Notes under the pieces: model-generated | Database searches by the model: none | Told to the model about the DNA's origin: nothing | What the model saw: the letters and a program-made list of their open reading frames with translations, nothing else | DNA from: BQJU01 sp964015035 | GTDB taxonomy: Bacteria; Bacteroidota; Bacteroidia; Chitinophagales; Saprospiraceae | Assembly (NCBI GenBank): GCA_964015035.1 | Contig: CAXHCA010000070.1 | Span: forward strand, 1-33,662 | Direction of reading: 5' to 3' | Length of the DNA stretch: 33,662 nucleotides | Part shown: piece by piece, positions 16,338-23,800 of the stretch | Layout of the letters: every line of letters begins with the position of its first letter | Numbering within the stretch: the first letter of the stretch is position 1 | Made by a program: the position numbers and the translations under genes

Positions 16338-17444
16338 ATGAGCATACGACTAGGATCACTCGTCATTTTGGGGGTCGGGAGTTGTATTTTTTTACTAACT
16401 CAATGCAGCTCTGATACGCCTGTCGATGTTGGTGAGTTGACTCATATTGCTTACCAACCCACACCATATCACCTACAAGAATCTGACCGCTTTGTCAAAA
16501 TGTTGATCCCCGCCGATAATCCTTTGACCGAGGAGGGGATTGCGCTGGGGCGGAAACTTTTCTTTGACCCCATTCTGTCTCGTGATAGTACGCAGGCGTG
16601 TGTCAATTGCCACCAACCGGAAAAGGCATTTACGGATGGTCTGGCCAAGAGTTTGGGGATCCGCGGGTTGGAAGGTCGTCGCAGCGCTATGTCATTGGTG
16701 AATGTTGGCTACTTCTATAAAGGACTTTTTTGGGATGGTCGAATGCCTTCCTTGGAAGCTCAGGCTCTGATACCCATTGAAGATACTTTGGAAATGGACA
16801 ATAGTTGGGAGGTGGTGGAGGATCGTCTGCGCCTGCACCCGGAATACCCCGCCTATTTTAGAAGGGCCTTTGGCATTACAGTAGCCGACAGCATTGACCG
16901 ATATCTGGTGGCTAAAGCATTGGCGCAATACGAGCGAACCTTGGTGAGTTTTAACGCCAAGTACGATCAAGTGATGCGGGGCGAATCAGTGTTTTCGGAA
17001 TCAGAGCAACGAGGGTTTACCATCTTTTTTGATGCCTCTCCGGAAACCTTGCCGGTTTCTGAATGTGGGCATTGTCACCTAGATCCGCTATTTACAAATC
17101 TGGATTTTTTGAATAATGGCATCCAGGAAGTGAAAACACTGGAGGATTTCTCTGATGTTGGGCGCGGAGCGGTTACCGGCATCCGTTATGATAACGGCCG
17201 GTTTCGAGTGCCCAGCTTGCGCAATATTGAACTGACTGCTCCCTATATGCACGATGGTCGGTTTAAGACCTTAGATGAAGTGGTGGATCACTATGCTTCC
17301 GGTGGTCACTTCGCTGAAAATTTAAACCCGAATGTCAGGAAATTGCATTTATCGCCTCAAGACAAGGCAGATTTGATTGCATTTTTAAGAACTTTGACTG
17401 ATACCACAGGGCTACAAACGCCACCCATTGAATACCCTTTATAA
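16338..17444 (+). CDS. Di-heme cytochrome-c peroxidase / MauG (MbnH-like) lipoprotein 1
   Basis: This 368-residue member of the bacterial di-heme peroxidase/MauG superfamily has two c-type haem sites, CVNCH (88-92) and CGHCH (243-247). Other family features are LGRKLFFDPILSRDSTQ, FWDGR with EAQALIPIED, FERTL-like YERTLVSFNAKYDQV, and TAPYMHDGRF, whose Met is a candidate axial ligand. The N-terminus is a signal peptide with a possible lipobox LLTQC (Cys23; Gln at -1 is unusual). It could reduce peroxide or, given the MbnP genes upstream, oxidise a protein tryptophan as MbnH does. It is the most divergent of the three copies and the next gene follows closely. Confidence 0.88.
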   Translation: MSIRLGSLVILGVGSCIFLLTQCSSDTPVDVGELTHIAYQPTPYHLQESDRFVKMLIPADNPLTEEGIALGRKLFFDPILSRDSTQACVNCHQPEKAFTDGLAKSLGIRGLEGRRSAMSLVNVGYFYKGLFWDGRMPSLEAQALIPIEDTLEMDNSWEVVEDRLRLHPEYPAYFRRAFGITVADSIDRYLVAKALAQYERTLVSFNAKYDQVMRGESVFSESEQRGFTIFFDASPETLPVSECGHCHLDPLFTNLDFLNNGIQEVKTLEDFSDVGRGAVTGIRYDNGRFRVPSLRNIELTAPYMHDGRFKTLDEVVDHYASGGHFAENLNPNVRKLHLSPQDKADLIAFLRTLTDTTGLQTPPIEYPL

Positions 17445-17456
17445 TTTAACTTGAGC

Positions 17457-18584
17457 ATGAAATTTTACTGGACCTCCTTATTACTGGTACTTTTTTTAGT
17501 AATCGGCTGTCGCGATGATGACGATGGGCCGATGGGCTGTACCAATTGCCCAGATGATGACCTGATCGAAGGACCCTATGATCCACAGGAATATACGTTG
17601 GAGATTCCGGAGTGGATTACTGCTGGGCCGATTATTCCGGAAGATAATCCCCTAACAGTGGACGGCATTGAATTGGGGCGCCATTTGTTTTACGACCCCA
17701 TTTTGTCTTCTGATAGTACCCAGGCTTGTGCAAGTTGCCATTTGCAGGAAAAAGCTTTTACCGATGGACTGGCAGTGAGCAAAGGCGTGTTGGGTATGAC
17801 CGGAAGAAGAAGTGCCATGTCGATTGTAAACATGGCCTATAATAATGATGGCTTTTTCTGGGACGGACGAGCTGAGAGCTTGGAAGATCAGGCCCTGTTG
17901 CCCGTGGAGGACCACTTGGAGTTAAATGAAAGCTGGGAAAATGTAGAGGAGAAATTGCGGCGTCATGCGGAGTATCCCCAAATGTTTCGTAAGGCGTTTG
18001 GCATTGAGAAAAAGAGTGAAATCAGTAAGGAACTGGCCGTGAAAGCCATTGCCCAGTTTGAACGAACCTTATTGAGTTTTAACTCTAAATACGATCAGGT
18101 GGTATGGAAAAATGATGAGGAGTTTACAGAAGAAGAAGAATTGGGTAAATCCCTCTTCTTTTTTGAGGATTCTCCACTCTTAAATCACCCGGGGTGTTCT
18201 CATTGCCATAACAATGGCGACCGCTTTTTTACCAATAATAAATACTTCAATAACGGCATTGAAGATGTGGCTGATATTGCGGATTTTCCAGACCTGGGCA
18301 GAGGAGAGGTAACCAACTCGGTCTATGACAATGGAAAATTTCGGGCACCGACTCTACGCAATATTGAATTGACAGCACCGTATATGCACGATGGCCGTTT
18401 TCAAACACTGGATCAAGTACTTGAGCACTATATGTCTGGTGGCCACGGAGTTGAAAATGAGGATACCAATATTAAACAATTTACGCTAACCGATGAAGAA
18501 AAAGCAGCGATGATTGCCTTTCTGAAGACCTTGACTGATGAGAGCTTCGTGACCAATCCGGCTTTTTCCAATCCATTTGAATAA
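17457..18584 (+). CDS. Di-heme cytochrome-c peroxidase / MauG (MbnH-like) lipoprotein 2
   Basis: From ATG 17457 the protein has 375 residues. A TTG six bases earlier is less likely. It has a good lipobox (FLVIGC, Cys17), followed by an acidic and Cys-containing stretch DDDDGPMGCTNCPDDD. Haem motifs are CASCH (91-95) and CSHCH (247-251). FFWDGRAESLEDQALLPVEDH, FERTLLSFNSKYDQV and TAPYMHDGRFQTL are present. Copies 2 and 3 share long segments (GFFWDGR, NESWENVEEKLR, NIELTAPYMHDGRFQTL), pointing to a more recent duplication. The gap to copy 3 is 5 bases. Confidence 0.88.
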   Translation: MKFYWTSLLLVLFLVIGCRDDDDGPMGCTNCPDDDLIEGPYDPQEYTLEIPEWITAGPIIPEDNPLTVDGIELGRHLFYDPILSSDSTQACASCHLQEKAFTDGLAVSKGVLGMTGRRSAMSIVNMAYNNDGFFWDGRAESLEDQALLPVEDHLELNESWENVEEKLRRHAEYPQMFRKAFGIEKKSEISKELAVKAIAQFERTLLSFNSKYDQVVWKNDEEFTEEEELGKSLFFFEDSPLLNHPGCSHCHNNGDRFFTNNKYFNNGIEDVADIADFPDLGRGEVTNSVYDNGKFRAPTLRNIELTAPYMHDGRFQTLDQVLEHYMSGGHGVENEDTNIKQFTLTDEEKAAMIAFLKTLTDESFVTNPAFSNPFE

Positions 18585-18589
18585 CCACT

Positions 18590-19702
18590 ATGAGGACCTG
18601 GCGCTTATATCTTTTTTTTCTGAGTGGATTGTTGCTAATGACAGCGGCTGATTGTGCATCAGAAAAGGATAAGCCCGGAGATGAGCTCATTGGCGGGGAG
18701 TATCAGCCCGAACCCTATGAATGGGATTTACCTGAATGGTTGTCACCGCCGCCAATTCCCGAAGATAATCCGATGACGGTGGCTGGTGTGGAACTGGGGC
18801 GCCGGTTATTTTATGACCCCATTTTGTCGTCTGATAGCACCCAATCTTGTTCCACATGTCATCAATTAGAACATTCTTTTACCGATGGGCAATCTACCAG
18901 CGTTGGAGTGTTGGGCTTGTCCGGTACACGAAATGCGATGGCCCTGGTGAATTTGGCTTATAATCCGAATGGATTTTTCTGGGACGGTCGTTCGGCTACT
19001 TTAGAGGAGCAAGCATTGGTGCCCGTGGAAGATCACGTCGAGATGAATGAAAGCTGGGAAAATGTGGAGGAAAAACTGCGCAACCATGCAGAATATCCGA
19101 CTTGGTTTAAACAAGCTTTTGGCATTGAACGTTTGAGGGACCTGGATAAAACGTTGGTGGTGAAAGCCATTGCCCAGTTTGAGCGAACTTTAATTAGTGC
19201 TAACTCCCGCTTTGATCAGGTGACCTGGGAGAATGGTCAATGGTTTACCAATACCCAACAGCGGGGTAAGTTGCTCTTTTTTATTGAGGATGATCAAAAT
19301 ATAGCCCACCCAGGATGCTCCCATTGCCATGTAGGACCTAATTTTAGCAATAACGATTTTAAAAATAATGGTTTGGATGCGGTAGCAAGCCTGGATGATT
19401 TTCCGGATTTAGGGAGGGGAGGGGTGACCCATTCTCAATATGACAATGGAAAATTTCGGGTGCCGACCTTGCGTAATATTGAATTAACAGCACCTTATAT
19501 GCACGATGGCCGTTTTCAAACCTTAGAAGAAGTCCTTAATCATTATAGCAATGGGGGGCACGGGGTCATTAATGAGGACCCTAATATCCGGCCTTTTTCC
19601 CTCACTGAACAGCAAAAATCAGATCTAATTGCTTTCCTGAAAACACTCACGGATACCACTTTTACCCGAAATCCAGCCTTCGCCAATCCCTTCGAAGAGT
19701 GA
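18590..19702 (+). CDS. Di-heme cytochrome-c peroxidase / MauG (MbnH-like) lipoprotein 3
   Basis: This 370-residue third tandem copy has haem motifs CSTCH (87-91) and CSHCH (243-247). It also carries FFWDGRSATLEEQALVPVEDH, FERTLISANSRFDQV and TAPYMHDGRF. The signal ends in LMTAADC (Cys23), the same AADC ending as MbnP paralogue 2. Asp just before the Cys is atypical for signal peptidase II. Residues 24-50 (ASEKDKPGDELIGGEY...) form a linker like that of copy 2. It is the last gene of the run, followed by an AT-rich hairpin and 1.16 kb without genes. Confidence 0.88.
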   Translation: MRTWRLYLFFLSGLLLMTAADCASEKDKPGDELIGGEYQPEPYEWDLPEWLSPPPIPEDNPMTVAGVELGRRLFYDPILSSDSTQSCSTCHQLEHSFTDGQSTSVGVLGLSGTRNAMALVNLAYNPNGFFWDGRSATLEEQALVPVEDHVEMNESWENVEEKLRNHAEYPTWFKQAFGIERLRDLDKTLVVKAIAQFERTLISANSRFDQVTWENGQWFTNTQQRGKLLFFIEDDQNIAHPGCSHCHVGPNFSNNDFKNNGLDAVASLDDFPDLGRGGVTHSQYDNGKFRVPTLRNIELTAPYMHDGRFQTLEEVLNHYSNGGHGVINEDPNIRPFSLTEQQKSDLIAFLKTLTDTTFTRNPAFANPFEE

Positions 19703-19703
19703 T

Positions 19704-19727
19704 TTTTTTCGTTTCAAAACGAAAAAA
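19704..19727 (+). terminator. AT-rich hairpin after the di-heme peroxidase run
   Basis: TTTTTTCGTTT (19704-19714) pairs perfectly with AAACGAAAAAA (19717-19727), starting 2 bases after the stop codon. It could act as a terminator in either direction, but the loop is tiny and only three T follow on the plus strand. Confidence 0.45.
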
Positions 19728-20029
19728 TTTAGCTTCAATCCGAGCTTGTTCCAGGTTTTTTTAACTTTTTTTTGAAAAAAAATCAAAATAAAGTACTCTT
19801 TTTCGACAATTTTTGAAATGATTTTTTTCACTTTTTGGAGTAAGTTGTGTTTTTTATTTATCTGGTTTTCAGTGGTTAATGTTTTTGTTAAGCTTTTTTA
19901 TTCGCAGATATTTTTTTCACAAAAGCCCTATTTTGTCTTTGTTTTCGGGAGTATTATTTAAGATGTTTGTATTGTCAAACGAAAGTACGGCTGGTTAAAG
20001 AATCAGCCAATTCAAAATTTGGATATGTA

Positions 20030-20089
20030 CATGGGATTTATTGTTTGTCGATAGTAAGTCAGGTTAATGGGGATTACCTGACTTACTAT
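20030..20089 (+). ncRNA. Box-plus-hairpin module 1 (candidate small RNA)
   Basis: CATGGGATTTATTGTTTGT (20030-20048) is followed directly by a 17-bp stem. ATAGTAAGTCAGGT...AAT (20051-20068) pairs with ATTACCTGACTTACTAT (20073-20089), with one bulged T and a GGGG loop. A TTTG (20018-20021) lies 17 bases before TATTGTTTG, giving a promoter-like layout. There is no T-run after the hairpin. It is a diverged relative of modules 2 and 3. Confidence 0.35.
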
Positions 20090-20157
20090 TACAAATACTT
20101 CCCTCACAAAAATGAATGACATTTAAAACTCATATAGGCTTTAAAGCCACTTCTAAC

Positions 20158-20228
20158 GTTCATGGGATTATAATTTGTTAAAATGGAATAAGTCGTATCA
20201 CAGGGAGAGTGATGCGACTTATTTTTTT
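20158..20228 (+). ncRNA. Box-plus-hairpin module 2 (candidate small RNA with terminator)
   Basis: A 23-base box (20158-20180, beginning GTTCATGGGATTATAA and ending TTTGTTA) is identical to the one in module 3. It contains TATAATTTG, close to the -7 consensus with one extra base. Then comes a 15-bp stem, AATAAGTCGTATCAC (20187-20201) with GTGATGCGACTTATT (20209-20223), with one G-U pair and a 7-base loop, and a run of 7 T. The hairpin is a convincing intrinsic terminator. The promoter half is inference. Confidence 0.45.
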
Positions 20229-20507
20229 GCCCGCTATGCCCGTAGGTTTGGAAAATGGTCAAAGAACGGAATGATTTACCACCTCCCTTCTTCCAAATCT
20301 TCTTTCAGCCCAATAACTTGTTAATTTTTTTCTAAAATTATACTAAAGTACCTCTGTTACAAGTTTAATAGACAACCACCTCAGCCCACCAGTATATCAT
20401 ACCGCTCATTCGAGAATTTTTTTGAAAAAAGGATGAAGCTGGTATCAGACGAGACAAAAGTTTTTTGGATGAAAAATTTCAAAAATGCTTTCAATCGTAC
20501 ATAATAT

Positions 20508-20574
20508 GTTCATGGGATTATAATTTGTTAGTAGTAGGTCGTATCGCGAAAAACCGTGATGCGACTTTTTTGTT
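20508..20574 (+). ncRNA. Box-plus-hairpin module 3 (candidate small RNA with terminator)
   Basis: It has the same 23-base box (20508-20530). A stem follows, GTCGTATCGCG (20538-20548) with CGTGATGCGAC (20555-20565), with two G-U pairs and loop AAAAAC, then TTTTTTGTTT. The right arm GTGATGCGACTT is identical to that of module 2, while the left arm and loop differ with compensating wobbles, so the stem seems conserved as structure. Confidence 0.45.
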
Positions 20575-20861
20575 TAAAAATTATCTTCAGACAAATTGGT
20601 GAATTGATAAGAAAATTGTTATTTTGTCACCAATTAGTAATTCCTGGATTTATACCTTAGGTGTAAATTTCAGACCCCACACTTTTAGGCAGTTTCGGCT
20701 GCACAACCCTTCATTGATAATCTCTTTGTTCCAAAGAGAGCCTTTGCTTGTATTGCGTAAAGTTTAAGGACATCACAACCTATATCTAAGATTGAAAACC
20801 AATGCCTATTTAAAGGTACTGGTTGAGCAGGTTTTTTTTACTAACAAATTATTAATCCACT

Positions 20862-23800
20862 ATGCGTAGAACTTTACTACCAAACAACAGCCCTGTAAGT
20901 AACTCAAGGCTGTTCCCCCCCAACCGATTATTCTTTTTGATAGGCAGCTTTTTGCTGTTTACACAATTTACAAACGCACAATTTTCCCTTTCTTTTGATG
21001 TTACGGAACCAACTTGCAATGGATTGCCCAATGCGAGTGTTACTGTGATCCCTTCAGGGGGTACGGGGCCCTTTTCTTATGTATGGAGCACGGCCACAAT
21101 GGGGGCTACGTTAAGTGATGTGGCGGCCGGCTCGTATTCAGTGACAGTGACTGATGCCACTAGTTTTACTGTAACGGAAACAGTTGTCATCAACGAGCCT
21201 GAGTTGGTGACCATTACCTTTTTCCCAAATGTCTGTGATTTTCCGTTTTCTGTTACTGCACAAGGTAATGGCGGGGTACCTCCCTATCATTACAATTGGG
21301 CAACAGGAGCAACCACGGCTACAATTACCAACCTGCCAGTCGGAACCTATTGTATCACCGTTACCGACCAGCACTATTGTGGTGCAGTGGGGTGTGTCAC
21401 CCTCGAAGGAACGCCCTTGGAGGTGTCCTTAAATGTAAATGATTTGACCTGTCCGGATGCCGATGATGGTAGTATTGTGGCCAATCCAACCGGGGGAAAT
21501 CCTCCTTACACTTATCTTTGGAGTAATGGCGCAACCACTCAATCTATTAACAACCTCAGCCCAGGGCTCTATTCCGTTACCGTAACGGATGTAAACGGAT
21601 GTACTGATGCCGCAGCGGGTACAGTTACCGGACCTGCACCTATTGTGATTACCCCCAATGCGAATTCACCGGTCTGTACAGGAGATAGCAATGGTAGTAT
21701 CTCGGTGATGGTCAGTGGAGGTACCGGTCCCTATTCTTATTTATGGAATACAGGGCAGACATCCTCTTTTATCATGAACTTAACTGCTGGCACCTATACC
21801 GTAACGGTGACTGATGCCAATGGCTGTCAGGAAACACTGAATATCCCATTGCAGAATCTTTCCAATCTGATGCTTGGTGGAATGGGAACTCCGGAAACCT
21901 GTCCGGATGAAAATGATGGATTCTTGACGGGAACACCTAATAGTGGGGTGACTCCTTATACTTATCTGTGGAGCAATGGGGCCACCACGCAGGTTGTAAT
22001 GCATGTGGCTCCGGGAACTTATACCTTGACCGTTACTGATGCGGTGGGCTGTACGGCTACAACTACAGCGATAGTTGAAGCTGCGCCGGATTTTGAGGTG
22101 ATGGTTACCGGAACAAATATTACCACGTGCGGTGGCAGTAATGGTACGGCTACGGCCAATGTAACGGCTGGAACACCGCCCTATTCCTACCAATGGGACA
22201 ATGGCGGAAATACCCAAACAATCAATGGATTGGGTGAAGGAGAATACAACGTTACGGTGACCAATAGTGACGGTTGTACTGCAACGGGGTTTATTATCAT
22301 CGTTGCGCCACCAGAAGTATCGGTAGATATTACAGCCACCGATCTGGTTTGTGAAGGAGCAAATGATGGTGTGGCTGCTGCGGTAGTCTCGGGTGGAACA
22401 GCGCCGTTTGCCTATATATGGAGTACAGGGGCGACTACTGCAAGTATTGACAATTTATCTGCGGGCAGCTATACTGTTACCGTGATGGACGTCAACGGTT
22501 GTATGGATATCGCTTCGGCAACTATTAATGAGGCGCCGGGCCTAACGGTAAGCGTAGTCGGTACACCAGTTGCTTGTGGAGAAGGCAGCACTGGGTCAGC
22601 AACAGCACTTGTGGATGGTGGCACTGGACCATTTTCGTACCTATGGAGTAATGGGGCAACAACATCTACTGTAAGTGATTTGGCTACAGGTACTTATGAT
22701 GTCACCGTAACGGATGCCAACCTCTGTACCGCTACCGGTCAATTTACCATACTAGTGGTTGATGACCTTGACCTGAGTGTCAACGTTCAGGATCTCTTAT
22801 GTTTTGGTGATAATACAGGTAGCGCTTCAGCTACTGTAACCGGCGGCTCTGAGCCTTATACTTATATCTGGAGTAATGGAAGTACCGAAGCCAGTATCAC
22901 TGATGTAGCTGCTGGTACTTATTCAATAACGGCCACTGAAGCCAATGGCTGTACGGTATCGCAAACCATTCAAATTGACGAGCCACCATTATTGGAAGTA
23001 AGCATTTCTTCCGATGCCCAGACTATCTGTCCTGAATCACTGGACGGTTCGGCTACGGCCAATCCAAGTGGTGGCACCTTGCCATACACTTATGCTTGGA
23101 GCAATGGCGAAACGACGCAAACGGTGACTGGTCTTGCTGCTGGAAGCTATACGGTCACCGTCACGGATGCCAATGATTGTACCGCTATGGCGAGTGTAAC
23201 CATTACGGAAGCACCTGAATTGATGGCTGAGATTACCGGTACGGAAATCGTTTGTGGTAGTGAAGATAGTGGTAATGCTCAGGTAGTGGTTACCGGAGGT
23301 ACTCCGCCATATACCTATATGTGGAATAATGGAGAAGAAGAAGAATCAATAGAAAACCTTGGAGAAGGGACCTACATCGTCACGGTAACGGACGCATTGG
23401 GTTGTACGGTGACGGCTGAAGTGAGTATTGACGTGATTGATGACTTCCAGCTTTCTATTGTGCCAAGAGATGTGCTTTGTTTTGATGGAAGTACCGGTAG
23501 TATCTTGATCAACCCAAGTGGCGGATCGCTACCTTATACTTATCTGTGGAGCAATGGCGCAACAACCAATGAGATCGTCGATTTGACCATTGGTACTTAT
23601 ATTGTTACGGTGACAGAAGCAAATGGTTGTAATTTGGTACAGTCGATCAGCATTGATCAACCAGAAGAATTGACGGTTACTGCTCTGGGAACGGATGCGG
23701 CTTGCTTCGGTGAAGATTCTGGTTCTGCAACCGCTACTGTAAACGGAGGTACTTCACCTTATACTTACGAATGGAGTAATGGACAAACTACGGCTACCGC

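Larger units (their letters stand above)
19703..20861. other. Gene-poor 1.16 kb intergenic region with hairpin modules
   Basis: I see no supported protein gene here. The left third is very T/A-rich, with many runs of 6-8 T or A. The centre carries three box-plus-hairpin modules (listed separately). Extra small inverted repeats include GGCTGGTT/AATCAGCC (19990-20009), the perfect palindrome GGCTTTAAAGCC (20138-20149) and TCTCTTTG/CAAAGAGA (about 20720-20738). The right end is the leader of the giant adhesin gene. The length and structure suggest small RNA genes or complex regulation. Confidence 0.6.

Noticed and set aside
16117..16341. 74-residue frame starting at the left edge of MITE copy D
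   Set aside because: The frame runs through the palindromic element, is not kept in other copies, and shows no protein-like features.
20158..20530. Repeated 23-base box as a CRISPR array
   Set aside because: Only two identical copies, 350 bases apart with unequal and non-spacer-like DNA between them, and no cas genes in the window.
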